This document shows, piece by piece, positions 22,130 through 38,642 of a DNA stretch of 64,000 nt. A model generated the notes under the pieces. The model made no database searches, had not been told where the DNA came from, and saw nothing but the letters and a program-made list of their open reading frames with translations. This stretch comes from Diphasiastrum complanatum. Taxonomy: Eukaryota > Streptophyta > Lycopodiopsida > Lycopodiales > Lycopodiaceae. The position numbers were made by a program, and so were the translations under genes. Location of the stretch: positions 68,506,361-68,570,360 of the forward strand of contig CM055095.1 of NCBI GenBank assembly GCA_029204225.1. The letters run 5' to 3'. Within the stretch, counting starts at the first letter, position 1; every line of letters begins with the position of its first letter.

Positions 22130-24689
22130 GAAAAGATTCTCAAAATAAAATATGGTGCACATGCCTCAAGTGTGATGGACAAAAGATGCGTGAAAGATGC
22201 ATTGTTGAAAATCATTTGTGGAAGTTTGGACAAAAAAAAATGGTGTACGAAAATCATTGCAAATACTTGTTGCCTGATAATCCTTTTCGAAAGTTGAATA
22301 GGCAATTTTTTGGAGAGCGAGGAGATAATCCTGTAACTACACCACCACCCCCACGCATGGGAGTAGCGGAATGGCATGGTGAATGGCTTAAACATCACGA
22401 CGTTAATTCTTCATGGAATGATCCATTGATGGTATGAAACGGTTGTCTATTTTTCATAAATTATCCTATTGGAGGAATTGATTGATAAACCATCTATTGG
22501 ATCCTATGCACATATTCAAAAACATTGGTGAATCCTTATGGAACCACATCATTGGCATAAAAGACAACTTTGCAGCTCGTAAAGATCTACAAGTGGCCGA
22601 TGTGACAAGACCCTATTGGATTCAATACACCGAAGGTGGAGATGAGATTCTACCTAGCGTGCCATGGATTCTTACAAAAGAGCAACTCTCATATGTTAAA
22701 CATGTCATAAAACAAATGAGAACTCCAACAGGCTATGCACATTCTTTATGCAAGTCATTTACCAAAGATGGTAAATTAAGTGGATTGAAATCACATGATT
22801 GGCATAAGATATTGCAATTCATACTTCCACTTTCTATTCGAGGTCTCTTCAACGATGACGTATGAAATACGCTTTACAATTTGTCATCAATGATTAGGTT
22901 TGTATATTTTTTTAAGCACTTGTATAAATATGTGTTATTTCAATATTTTTATGTGTTAAACAACCTAATGTACTATCAATCTTGCAGGTGGATTTTCTCA
23001 AAAGAAATAAAAAATAGTGAATTGGATTCCATGAAAATCCAAATGATCGAAATGGTATGTTTGTTGGAAAGAGATTTTTCAACTTCCTTTTTGGATACAC
23101 AAGTTCATCTTCTAGTGCAATTGGTCGAAGAAGTATCAATTGCAGGACCTGTGCACACGAGATTGATGTTCTACCTTGAGCACTTTATGAAAGCTTTGAA
23201 GGGCTTTGTGAGACAAAAGACAAGGCCAGAAGGTAGCATTGTAGAAAGTTGGCTTGTACAGGAATCTTTGTTTTTATATCACCAAAATTATCTCACAGTT
23301 GCATCCTCTGCAAGTCCAAAAATGTGGTGTGAAAAAGAAGATGAACGTCTTAAGGGTGAAGTACCACAAGGAAATGGTGTGCAAAAAAGACTTTCACCTC
23401 AATTAAAAGAGAAAATTGACACATTCATATTATATAATTGTGGACACATGGAAAAGTGGATTTCAAGGTATGAAGAAGCCAAAAAGGAAAGAAACATAAC
23501 ATTGAAACGAAGACGAAATATCAATCGAAGAAGAAGAAGGGCGTTGGAGAACGGCGGACCTTTGGAGCCTTTACCTTCAAAATGCTCTCGTGAATGGGTT
23601 TTTGATACGATACTAAAAGCATCCAAAAACGGAGAAGAAGTGACCAAATTAGAATGGGAATTTGTTCGCGGATGTGGATGGAAGGTTAGTGTAATATTGT
23701 TTTTGTGAAGTTTTGTTTTTGTACTACTCAATATATGAATAGTATTTCTAATTACACACATTTGTTTTTTTCTTTGTGTTTTAGTATACATCATACACTG
23801 CCATGTGGGCATATGGACACCATTATCGTGTTGAGAGAGTTGACAACAAGCGACATACATATGATTGTGGTATAATGGCCAACTTTCAACAAGAGAGTCG
23901 TTCTAGTGCTAGAGACCCTAATGTCATTTCGGACGACCTACACTATGTCGGCACATTGCAACATATTTATGAAGTCAATTACGAGACTAGCGACAAATAC
24001 TTTATTTTTGACATAAAATGGTTTAAGGTCATCTATCGTGGAAGCAACACCACGATTAGAAATGATAACTCACAGTTTTTTCAAATCGACTCAGCAAAAT
24101 GTATATCGATGGACTCTCATGACACTTTAGTATTGCCACGACATTACGAACAAGTGAGACTCTAAAATTTCAATGTCATTAATATTCGCAATCCAATTAT
24201 TCATGTATCAATCTTATAAGACTAACTTAGTTTTTTTTAACTCTTAGGCAGATTATATGACATTCAGATCGAATAGATCCAAGATGGTGGTATGTGATCC
24301 AACTTAATGCAAGAAAATGACGTGTGTTTGAAGAAAAAGATATTGTTGAATTGGATACATACGAAGAACCACCACCCCATTTTGGCGACGTTTTGGAAGA
24401 ACCTGAACCGCTCATCCAAACTCCAAATGATGTCGAAATGATGGGAGAAGAAGGTACAAATGAAAATGATGAGATTCCTACGATTGTACAAGACCAAATT
24501 GGGGGTAATTTGAGGCCCCCACATTTGGATGAGATAGAATTAGAAGAAGAGGAGATTGAATATGAGGGTAGCTCACATCATCAAAGAGACACGATTGAAA
24601 ATTTACGATTATACCTAGACCTAGATTCAGATGAGTGTCAAGACTTGTCTGGTGATGAAAATGATGTAAATGATAAGGACGATCTATGA
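22130..24689 (+). pseudogene. Tnp2-like CACTA transposase, N-terminally shortened and interrupted
   Basis: An exon from about 22130 encodes WCTCLKCDG and HCKYLLPDNPFRKLNRQFFG, the start of the Tnp2 middle part. After a short intron the frame reads YWRN, a TGA stop (22479-22481), then LINHLLDPMHIFKNIGESLW and LKSHDWHKILQFILPLSIRG. A second TGA stands in the Trp position after DDV, near 22864. Next come a DUF4218 segment (FLDTQVHLLVQLVEEVSIAG; RPEGSIVESWL), an intron at about 23686-23785, and a DUF4216 segment (VERVDNKRHTYDCG; FDIKWFKV). The end is a very acidic tail to 24689. The several hundred residues that normally precede this part, including the expected catalytic core, are absent, so it cannot act as a transposase. 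Confidence 0.85.
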
Positions 24690-26570
<1,881 letters not shown>

Positions 26571-26895
26571 GACGATTGAAACAGACGTCGGCCTGAACAA
26601 TAGGTGCTTAATGCCGTGGACAGGCTTTACGGATTGCCGACGTGGACGTCGGATGTACACGTCGGATTACACGTATTTTTTTTTAAACTATGGCAGGTCA
26701 TATCCACATCTGTATGTCGAAATCCGACATGTCAGATTCCGTTGTGCCTTTCAAAAATTGGTTGTCGCCCATTTTTCGATCACTGGATTCTGATTTTCGG
26801 ATTTTTTATTGAGACGTCAGACTTTGACGTGTCGGATTGCGACGGATTATAAAAATTCTGAACATACGTCGGATGCCCACGTCGGAATCTACGCG
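26571..26895. repeat. right subterminal repeats of the CACTA element
   Basis: GACGTCGG, CGACGTGGACGTCGGAT and CCGACATGTC words recur in both orientations, matching the left subterminal block. This supports placing the element end near 26908. Confidence 0.75.
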
Positions 26896-26908
26896 ATATG
26901 TTATTGTG

Positions 26909-29293
26909 TACCTTGATGCTAGTATAGGATAAAGGATCTACATTGATTTGTTAGATCTGCTTGATTTCGATTCTGTAAAGATCTGCTTGGAACTGGATCA
27001 TGTTGAAAAGTGCAGCTTCAGATGGTGGATTGTTGATTTGCATTGATCTGTTGTTGGATTTGTTAGATCGGCTTGGATCTTGATCATGTTGAAGAGTGCA
27101 GCTTCAGATGGTGCATCTTGATCTCGTTGAAAATAATGAGGGTGAATGTGAAAAGAAGAGAGGGTGTTAGAAAAGAAAAGAGAAAATGATCGAAATCCTA
27201 AAGAAGATGGGCTTTTCCTCATAATTTTTATAGCCCTTCTAAAATGTAGATTAGAGAAAAAAAAATGCCAAGAATGACAAGAGAGTGGATATTGTGTCTA
27301 TTCTGAAAAAATCAAAAAATAAGAAATGTGAAAATAAGAAGGTAGAAAAGAAAAATATGCTGTAAAACAAGTAGCAAAAATGAATCTTTTTTAATTTATT
27401 TTTTTTTTGGGCTTTTTGTTTTCTTTTTCTATTTTTTTCTTTTTTGACATATAATATATTAGAAAGTGGTGGCCCTCTCATTCTTGAGCATGCTTGGCAG
27501 TGCATCCCCTCGCAACCATTCTACAAACAAACATTGTGGCATCGAGGGTTGTGTGGTAAGAGGTTATGTACAAAGGGAGTTGCTCTAGATCGACTTTAAG
27601 CTCTTGGTTAGAATCAAAATAGAATTCTCCAAAGCAGTCACATATAGGAGGGACTCATAGATCAGCTAGAGGATGCAACAATTCTTTGATGCTTCTGCAA
27701 CCACCCAATTTGGGTTGTTTTATATATTTTTTGTAAAAACTATATAAGTTTCGTTGGAAGTCAACCTTCGTGGACCACTTCTTTTATGTTGGAATTTGAA
27801 AAAAAGTTGTAGTCTTCCATGGTTGAGCCTTCCACTCACACTACACGTCTCTTTACAAGGTGATAAGTAGGATAGACCCTTATCCTTATGTATTGAGGAT
27901 CAACGAAATAAAACCTCTTGTGCACATAGTTCAGTGAGAAACACCTCCTCCCGCCATTTAGGTTGTGATTCGAGTTTGGCTAAGGTGTTTTTAAGAAAAT
28001 GGTGCTGCAAATGGGAGTTTGGAGTTCCCTCGGAATGCATGACTAGAAAAAGAAGTGAAGAAGGCAAAAATGGATTTATGAATTGGGGGTGAACATTTTT
28101 TGGAATTGAGGATTAGCCTACCGGGTTTTGGCTTAGATCAGGGTTCTTGGTGCTCAGTAATTGGTCTTAGAATATGTTTATGTCGAAGGATGGAACATCG
28201 ACCTAGCCAGTCTAGAGATTAAAGAAGATGAAGGTTGATTGCAGTATGGCCAAATCGAGTGTTTGGAAAGGGTCATATGGGAGTCATCGAGCGTATATGG
28301 GTGGTGAATGTCTGGCCTAGACAAGACCCTTTGGTAACATGCTATACCTACATTATAGCAATGTGCTAGGTGGGGGGTGGGAAGATATTTGGTTCATTTT
28401 GATGCTTGAGAAGGTATTGATAGGCAACCTGGAGATGGAGTGGTAAGAAGGCGATGAGTGACTCCAAATGCTTTACATGCATTGCTTGGGTGGTAGTGGC
28501 CGGTTCCAGGACTTCCAAGTGTAATTCTTTATAAAATATTCGTCTTGTTTTTAACTTTTCCTAGAGTAATTTTTAGAAGTAATACGCAAGGCATTTGCGG
28601 TCACATTTTCATCCAAGATCGCATTAGTTCAAATATACACACTAAAGGGCAATTATCAAAACTATGGATGGTTCGGATATATGCCCTATGCTTTTCTCTT
28701 TTCTGATATATACTATTTTTGTATTTTCCAAGTCTTTTTTTTTAATGAATTTTGTTGGTCAAAAGAAGACTATTTAATCAAGAATTTTCCTATCATCAAT
28801 GCTTGATCAAAGATCTACTTGCTATAATGTGGTTACCCCTGATAGAAAACATTAGAATGGCAACAAGGGGATCTAAGATTGAAACAAATAAGGTTATCAA
28901 TAGTATAGGTGCTAGATTGGAAAAAAATCAATTATCTATACTGGATTCCCAAAAACTGGATATTGATCTACTAGTTTGAAACGTTCAAATGAAGATCAAT
29001 TGTTGGATTTTTCGATCACAAAAAAAATTAGATTGATTGACAACTTGTAAAAAGCACTAATGAATAATTCAATATAGATAAAGTAGATGGCGGAGTCAAA
29101 CTATCAAGATAACCAATCCAATTGTGCCATCTCAATAGATCTATGATTAGGTACAACAAAGCTCTAGTTAGTATACAACTAAAACCAATTCGATGCTATG
29201 TTTGGCACTTTACTATACTACACTCACTATCCTACGAAAACAATGGCAATGGATACAAAAGTGTCGTCGTATCCTAAGAAACCATGTTTGAGG
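26909..29293. other. unassigned intergenic DNA with one direct repeat
   Basis: TGATCATGTTGAARAGTGCA followed by GCTTCAGATGGTG occurs at about 26996-27027 and 27081-27113, inside two larger copies (26949-27027 and 27060-27113) beginning TGTTAGATC. The rest is AT-rich with no frame longer than about 75 codons and no recognised domain. Confidence 0.5.
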
Positions 29294-30070
29294 TAATAGT
29301 CTTGAACAAAGACAAAGTTTTGGACAAGTTGGCAAATGTTTTTGGCAAGTGTTTTTACATAAGTTTTCTACTCAAAAATTGAGCTAGCAACTTTTTTTCT
29401 ATTCTTAGCATGAGCCTTTGGAATGGCTCATCGATTGGCTTTTTGAGTAGTAAATCTCAGTAAAAACATTCTCCGTTTGGTCAGAGAATAGCTCTCAACA
29501 TGACCTATGTTTTAGATAGGGTGGCGAATGTTTTGTTTTTTTTTTCTTTTAAACATGCGCCCATGCAGTTCTCAACAAGGACAGTGTTTTGGATAGGTTG
29601 GCAAATGTTTTTACATAAATTTTATGCTCAAAAATTGAGTTGGTCAGTGTTTTTCTAGTCTTAATGGGAGCCTGACTGGCTTTCGAGTAGTAAAAACATT
29701 TTTCGTTTGTTCTGAAAATAGCTCTTAAAATTGACTATGTTTAGGATAGGGTGGTGAATGGTTCTAAAGAAAAAAAATTTAAATAAAAACATTCGTTCAT
29801 GCTTGAAGTAATAGTCCTCAACAAGGACAATGTTTTGGATAGGTTCGCAAATGTTTTTCATAAGTTTTCTACTAAAAATTTGAGTTGGCGAGTGGTATTC
29901 TAGTCTTAGCGCTAGCCTTTGGAATGGCTCACTAACCAGCTTTTTGAGTAGTAAGCCTTAGTAAAAACATTTTCTGTTTGACTACGAAATAGCTCTCACT
30001 ATGTTTTGGATAGGGTGGCGAATGTTCTAAAATATATTTTTTAAATTTTTTTTAATAAAAAACACTTCAT
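29294..30070 (+). repeat. three-unit tandem repeat, about 250-270 bp per unit
   Basis: The anchor CTNRACAARGACARNGTTTTGG starts at about 29301, 29571 and 29817. Each unit then has GGCAAATGTTTTT, an ACATAAGTTTTCTACTCAAA block, AGCCTTTGGAATGGCTCA, TTTTTGAGTAGTAA, AAAAACATT and TAGGGTGGCGAATGTT in the same order. Copies are diverged, with small indels. No protein is encoded. Confidence 0.85.
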
Positions 30071-30926
<856 letters not shown>

Positions 30927-31032
30927 GGCAGCTCATATGGCAACTATGCCTACCACGATGGCATCGGTGGTAGGCTACCTGCTACATAGACAACAGTGTT
31001 GCCTACCCTCCATGCTTTCTCCCTTTTCTTTG

Positions 31033-32136
31033 CTACCTCCCTCCTACCAATTCTACAATATCCTTAACTAGGGTTCTTCCACTCCCCATCTTTGCTATAT
31101 TTGTTGTCAACTCTTCTTTTTCCACATAAATACCACCCATTGATGTTATCCCATAAACCCCATTCAAATCCATAAGCTCTTCTCCTCTTGGCAGATTGAT
31201 CAATTGAAGGTAGATTTCCAATTTTAAAACAAGAAATTTTCCAGTTAAATGAAATAGTAGCCTCCTTGGTTAATGAAAGAACTTGTTGCACATGTCATTA
31301 GAGCAGTCAATTAGGAACAAATAGGTTGTAGCCTCAAAATCTCCTACTAAAATAATCCATGATTTGTAAAATAAGATCAAGAAGCAAAAAGAAGAGGCCC
31401 TCCCTTGGGCATTCAACTTAAAGAAAGCTATGAAACCGAATGCTTCCATATCCTTGATCATTTTAGCCACTATTTCAAAAGAAAAATCCACAGAGCAAAA
31501 AGCCCACAACATTAGAGTTTGAGGGATCTTGAATAGACTTGATGCCATTACCGAGACCAAGCGGTTCCTTGACACCACATTAAAACACAAAGTAGATGGA
31601 TTGGATACAGCTTGGAAAATCACCATAGACACAACTACACCGATTATCCATTTTACTTCCTTGGAGGGTAGTAGAGATGCTTTGTATTGCAAAGCCGAAT
31701 TACTGGTACCACCATTTACATGGATGATGACCTCACATACATTCAAGTCGAGGAAAGGTATAAAGCCATTCAGGTGACCCAAGAGTCGGGTAGCCGAGCT
31801 ATTTATCGTGATGGATGGGTGCACTTTATTGATAGTACTCCTAGTAGTTCCCAATGTTAGGGATTTGGGGTCCCCAAGTTTGGGAATACCCCGGACCCCC
31901 ATCCACACCATCTCCAAATTGGAGTACGGATATACAATGGTAATTAGCCTTTTTGAATAAATTTCAACCATAAAGAGAAGGCGAAAAATAATCAACATGG
32001 ATGAATAATGTCTTACCATAATGTTGAAGGATATCATGAAGTACAATTGAAGTAAATGGACGTAGGAGAAAGGATAGTTTGGTTCATACCAAAAATTCCA
32101 ATACAAGGGAGTTTTGACATTGTTTAAATATACCAT
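31033..32136 (-). pseudogene. unidentified 368-codon frame with one in-frame stop
   Basis: From an ATG at 32136 the minus strand stays open for 288 codons. It meets a single TAA at 31270-31272 and then continues in the same frame for a further 78 codons to a TAG at 31033. I recognise no family. Readable segments are GVRGIPKLGDPKSLTLGTTR, SALQYKASLLPSKEVKWIIG, FGFIAFFKLNAQGRASS, and after the stop LINLPRGEELMDLNGVYG and GSGRTLVKDIVELVGG. The first 90 residues are hydrophobic and of low quality and may not be coding. A shorter frame exists on the opposite strand (31529-31777). It may be a decayed gene or mobile-element remnant. Confidence 0.35.
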
Positions 32137-34879
32137 TTTGTATTGTAGTGATGATTACAAAGGCACTTTTGAATTTCATATCCATTACTACCATACAATA
32201 AATACGCACCTTTCAAGCTAAGAGCCTTTAAACTAGCATTAAGAATATGGCTTTAGGTTTTAAAAGTCTATGACATTGTTTAGATGAAGTCTTGTAGGAT
32301 AGCAATTAAAAAATATTAGAAAGAGACTACATGATGCTCCAACTTGCCTCCTGGAAAATAAAAAGCAATTCTAACAACCATATGAAGATTTTTGTATAAC
32401 TAGTCATCTTATGGTTAATTTCCATTATCATATTTATGTTACACTACCTTATCCATTGTTAGAAGCACCTAATTAATGTTGAAAGAATCTAAAGTTTTAC
32501 AAATTAATCAAGAAGCAAAAAACCAGGTTCTCTCCTTACAACATTTGACATCATGACATAATAATCAACATTTTTAATTTATTACATAGATTTGAGAGCA
32601 TTTTTGGTCAATTGTGTTGAAATGAGGCGCTCACCTAATAGATTGGCCTTTAATGCTTGTGCCACTTACTAGATCTAAGTCAAATGCTTTATTTGATATT
32701 GTATGGTTGAAATATCTTTGTAGATGATGTGTGTTGCATCTATTCATTTATGATAACACAAATGTCCATCATCTCCAGGTTGGAATGTACTTATTGGTAC
32801 TAAATAGCTCTTATACTTTTAACTTTACAACTAAAAAGTGTAGGTTTCCTTGAAGACATTATGGTGCCTAGATTTTGGTTACCACTACCAATGTGGGATT
32901 AGCGTTTACAACACACCTAGGTTGTATACCCATGTTGCTTCAATCATTATTTATCATACAATGACAATGAGTGCATAGATTACTACGAGAAGTAATCATA
33001 AATTTGTCCTCATGCAATTCATAGTCAATGCTTGTTGAGATGCATATGGAGCATGTGAATGTGAAGAGAATATTAATACAAGTGTATATAAATCTGTTTC
33101 AATAACTTATTTAGTTAGAATTTCATACACATTATAAATCATCTCTTGAACACACTTTCAAAATGAAATATTGTAAATCTTTTTCTTAATAAACAACCCA
33201 AAAAACATTTGAAAACATATATTCTAATAGATTATATAAACAATTGAGTGCATCAAATAGCAACATTTCATTGAAAATTGTAAAGATAATGGCAATGTGT
33301 ATACCTTAGTGCATATGAGGCTCCACAAGTTCTAATAACACAAGTTACTGGCATAGAAGTTATAATGTAAAGCCGTCATGGATGTCAAGTCTACAATAGT
33401 AGGAAAATATGCCCTCCAATATCACCTTGGCATAGATAGGAATATGCATCAAGGTTATGCTCACTAGTTTAAGGTGATCCATTGTGAAACATCACACTAC
33501 AACAATGATGTCTCAATTTTAGTTATTTTTATTATATTGAGGTTGAGCATTGCATGACATTTTAACTTTGTTAATGGTTTTTTTCCCTTGATATTAATCA
33601 TAACATTGTCACTATATGAATAATATTCAAATAATGCAATTGAAGTCATTCATGTACTTCGGCACCTTTTCATGAACAAAGTACATGAAACGATTGATTG
33701 TAAAATATGCAATTCTAAACAATTATTAGGCATGTATTTTTTATCCCACCACTTTCTATGCAAAGCCTACAAAGGAGAGTGGTGGAACAAAGAAAGCATA
33801 ATTAAAATACTCTTTATTGTCATTTCTATGTTGTCATAATTCAATACACAATCCAATCATGATCATACTTGAATATCAATCTACTTTTTACATATTCCTC
33901 CTACTTATTCGGGAAGAACCTCTACTACATCAACATGGAAAAACACATAAAATGGAGTCCAAAGACATAGTGATTTATTTGAATCTTAAACATATATTAA
34001 AGGCATAAATGCCAAAACTTTCTCTTTCTGAATGATTAGCATAATTAGATTGATATGTTTCTCATAAGCCAAACCACCACTTGATAAAAGCATTCATTTA
34101 CGATGAGATATATTTTCTTGATATGCTTGCTTCTAGCAACCTAATGATGTGGTAATTAAACTAGGGCCAAGCATTTTCAAAGTACTTTGTGAAATTTTTA
34201 AATTGAGCACAATAGAGGGCAAAAATCAATGGAGAGTTAATGAGCATGGACGAGCTAGTGTACATGTTGATTTCTTCCTAACTCAATGAATTCAAGACCA
34301 AATATAGTAAATGAAAATAGGCCTTTTCACATATGGCCCATATTTTTAAGGAATGGTTAAAGGCAAGTGTTTGGTAGAGCACATATGAGTGCAATACAAT
34401 GTACATGACCCATTCACTGCAATGAAATGCTCCCTAACACCAATGACTCACACCGTTCATGATTCGTAACATGTGAGATAGACATTGTAGATGCTTTCAC
34501 GCATTGATTCTTCCTTTCAGACAGATTGCCAGTAATAGGTTCATAACCTTTACAGATCATGATTAGCTTTGTGAAGCACGTGGTTACATCTGCTATTGTT
34601 TTGTGCTCACCTGCATTATTGACTTGTATATTTCATTATACTTAATCTGATTACAGCTCTGTTTGGTTCTACGTTCAGATTCATGTCAATATTGCAATGC
34701 TTTTTCATGTTTTGTTTGGCCATCTGATTGTTTGTCTGGTTGTCTACTCATGACTTTCACTACTCTAAATTTAGGGTCGAACAATCAAAATTCAACCCAA
34801 GGTCGAACAGCCAAATTTCACTTCTAGGGTCGAAAATCAGAAAGTCGATACTAACTCTGAAAATGAGTCCAATCAACAG
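32137..34879. other. AT-rich DNA, no gene recognised
   Basis: Frames are short and match nothing I know. CACTACAACAATGATG at about 33493 resembles a CACTA terminus, but no partner end was found. Confidence 0.5.
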
Positions 34880-35455
34880 AGGCTCGAAATTCAGCCAAGG
34901 AGGTCAAATCGACCCAGACAGCCTCCATCCAAATTTATGGATGATGCAACCTGCTATTTTGTGCAAGAACCAAATATAGTTTCAGAGGTAATGTCTACCC
35001 CTCATGCTAAACAATGGAAAGCAGCAATGGACACACAATTCGATTCTCTGATGGAGAATCAAACGTGGACAGTCACTGATCTGTCAAAGGATATAAATCT
35101 GATTTCATGCAAATGGATATTCAAGACAAAGTATGATGTTGAAGGAAGGCTAAATCGATACAAAGCCAAGTTGGGTGCCAAAGGCTATTCTTGGATTCCA
35201 GATCTGGACTATTCTGAGACCTTTAGCCCAGTAGTCAAGCATGTTTCGATCTGGCTATTACTCTCCTTTGCACCTGCAACAGATCTCGAAGTCCATCAAG
35301 TGGATGTCCAGATCACTTTCCTCAATGGGACCATTGAAGAGGAAATCTTTATGTTACAACTAGAAGGATATGAACTGAGGGAAACTTCACAAGGCACTCT
35401 ATGGGCTGAAACAATCACCCAGAGTCTGGTTCCAGAAAATCAATGCATTTCTTAT
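34880..35455 (+). pseudogene. copia reverse transcriptase fragment
   Basis: The frame starts in the linker before the RT (RRSNRPRQPPSKFMDDATCY). It continues with WKAAMDTQFDSLMENQTW, LISCKWIFKTKYD, LGAKGYSWIPDLDYSETFSP and VHQVDVQITFLNGTIEEEIF. Near 35390 a frameshift moves the coding sequence to another frame, where KALYGLKQSPRVWFQKINAF is read up to about 35452. Homology then stops before the YVDD motif. Integrase, RNase H and LTRs are absent. Confidence 0.88.
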
Positions 35456-36239
35456 TTTTTTCTGCAAGTTTATTCATTCTTAAGATTTCGGTTGAAAAAA
35501 TTTAATCTCCAAGGTTAATTTGAGATTTGGTAAGCGAGACCTATCCTCATCTAACTTCCTCGCAATAAGAGAAACAATGGAAGCTATCGTCTACTCCCTT
35601 GCAGGTGCTTAAAGACTCACTTTGGCGGCATGGCAGGAAAGTAGAGGAGAGGGGAGGACGGGTCGGGTAGGAGGGAGATAGGGAAGAAGGGTACGAGAGG
35701 GAGGGTAGGGAAGGTGAGAGGCATGATCATTTTATTTTTACTTGCTTGGTGAATAAGCTCAACTGAAAAAAAAAAAAAAAAAAAAAAAAACTTAGATTAA
35801 CAATTTAAACTATCTATAATCAACAATACATATCCATATCATTATTATCGATGCTATTCCATCAAAAAACATTTGCTTTCCAAAAATGGTAATGGATCTA
35901 AACGTTTGCAACCACATTCCAATCATGAGTTTAAATAACGTCTCTTATTTATATTTTGTAGAAGCACATTGAATACATATCTTGCATGTTGTCATTATAA
36001 TGCACACAAACTAAATAACGCTATCTATGACTCCTATTTCTCCTAAGTGGTTGCTTTTGCCGCACCGAGCGAGTTGAAACAGAACAGTTGAGTGACATCG
36101 CCCTGCCGCCTCTAATTATAAACTCCTGCATAATGACAAAACAATAGAGCTTCTGTTAGTTTACCAACGTGTTCAGAAAAGGTAGGTAGAGAAAAGGGAT
36201 ACAACGAGAAATGAGTTAGGGGAGAAAAATGGTGGAGAG
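35456..36239. other. spacer with purine-rich tract and A25 run
   Basis: 35630-35730 is strongly purine-rich (GGAGGGAGATAGGGAAG-like). At 35766-35790 there are 25 consecutive A on the plus strand. No gene is seen. The A run could mark a retroposed 3' end, but no target duplication was identified. Confidence 0.5.
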
Positions 36240-37739
36240 AGAAAAGGTACAATACCTCCTCGCTCCCTTCGTGCTCCGGCTGTAAAAACAGAAGATAGTA
36301 TGAGTTTTTTTTTTACTAATTGATACCTCAGTGAGGACATTACATGTGAAAAACAAATATATGAACACAATATATGATTTATCAAGAGGGAAATCGAAAG
36401 AGAGATAATGTGCAGACCTGTGTGGGCTCGTCCTCCGACCCCTCCTCCTGCCTCTGATGCTCTTCCCTAGGACTCTCGTGTGCCTCCTACAAAAGAGTAA
36501 GAAGATTAATAAATATCAATTTCAACATTATTGTATTATACATGAATTATTCTTTCTTGTTGAAAGTTGACATAACAAAAAACATTATCATAATTACCCG
36601 AGCCGCCTCCCAATTTATAAGAACATCTGGATTTCGGGCAAGGAGCTCGAAAAGTTCACAAGGACCATGTACGTATGCATATTTATACTCCTCCGAATGA
36701 GTGTATTCACGACCCACACATGATAGCTACACAAGTAACAACATGCAAGTTTAGTAATGACCACAAATTCACACAAAATACCTTTTTCACTAATATTTAA
36801 TGTTTCTTTAATATGTTTTTAATGTAATTTAAATTTTTTGAAAATGTATGTTCAAAAATAAAAACTCACAAAGTATTGATGGAAGGACTTTGCCCCCCCG
36901 CTGCCAAGATGTGAGGCCCCTGACTTTGACAAATGCCTTTGGGATGTGGTCTCCTGCTGCCGAAATTTCTCCGGAAAATCTCAACGCTATGAGACTGCTT
37001 GCTCCCACACCTCCTCGGGTATCTATGTAGGTCTACTCCTCCTGTCTTTTACGGCCTCCCTGACAAGAGATTGCCTATTGGACATGAGCATGCGCATCTT
37101 ATCTATCATTACTTTATCGTTGAAGGTGTGCTCAGGGGGATTAGGGAATCGTCTCTTTAAATCATTCCGACGCTTCTCAGTGATAGGGACAGCCCTCCAG
37201 TCTCTAAACATATACCTATCAAACGCCCCATGACACAGCTCTCTCATATAAGCTAGGACCTCCTTTCCCTTAACATCCTCAACTATAGCCCCTGACGTAT
37301 CAATGTCATAATATAATGTCGGACCGGCTCTAGCAGGTGGGGTGTCGTAACCTGGTGCGGTGTCATCAGGAGGTGGTGCGTCACACACCGGTGAGTTATC
37401 TCTATATCTAGGTTCCTCGAAATCATCGTCACCTCCACAGGCAAAAAAACAACCACCTAAATGACTCTTACGTGGTGCTGACCTAGCAACACAAGGTGTG
37501 GAGGTCTGAGGAATGGACCTATGTGGTGAGGGCCTCCGTGATGGTACGGGTGAATGTGCACTAGTGGGGGGCCTCTAAGGACTACCTTGTTGTGAGGCCG
37601 TTGGAGAGTTTAACATGGATCTATACTGTTGGAGAACAACATCCATTTGTTCTCTCTGCCTAGCAGATGCACTACTTAACCAGTTCATATACTCCTCATG
37701 AGACGGAAAAAGACCAGACCCAAGAGATGGAGGGTGCAT
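36240..37739 (-). pseudogene. second TnpA-like CACTA protein (Transposase_24 type), broken
   Basis: An ATG at 37739 begins MHPPSLGSGLFPSHEEYMNW. After a Pro/Ser linker come the family blocks YYDIDTSGAIVEDVKGKEVL, ELCHGAFDRYMFRDW, DLKRRFPNPPEHTFNDKVMI and RQSLVREAVKDRRSRP, colinear with the intact gene at 20686-21679. The frame carries stops at 37577-37575 (codon 55), about 37027 and again just downstream. Later exons are still recognisable, for example LSCVGREYTHSEEYKYAYVH with GTGAGT and GTAATT donors, then an acidic exon near 36418-36489. No transposon ends or Tnp2 partner were found nearby. It is more diverged than a recent copy would be. Confidence 0.75.
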
Positions 37740-38640
<901 letters not shown>

Positions 38641-38642
38641 AC

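Noticed and set aside
31529..31777. An 82-codon plus-strand frame opposite the 31033-32136 frame.
   Set aside because: It is shorter, closed at both ends and carries no family signal. The minus-strand frame is the better candidate.
33493..33515. CACTACAACAATGATG as the terminus of another CACTA transposon.
   Set aside because: No inverted partner, subterminal repeats or transposase gene at a suitable distance. A ten-base match is weak.
35766..35790. A25 run as the tail of a processed pseudogene or LINE.
   Set aside because: No upstream gene copy, LINE reverse transcriptase or flanking duplication was found.
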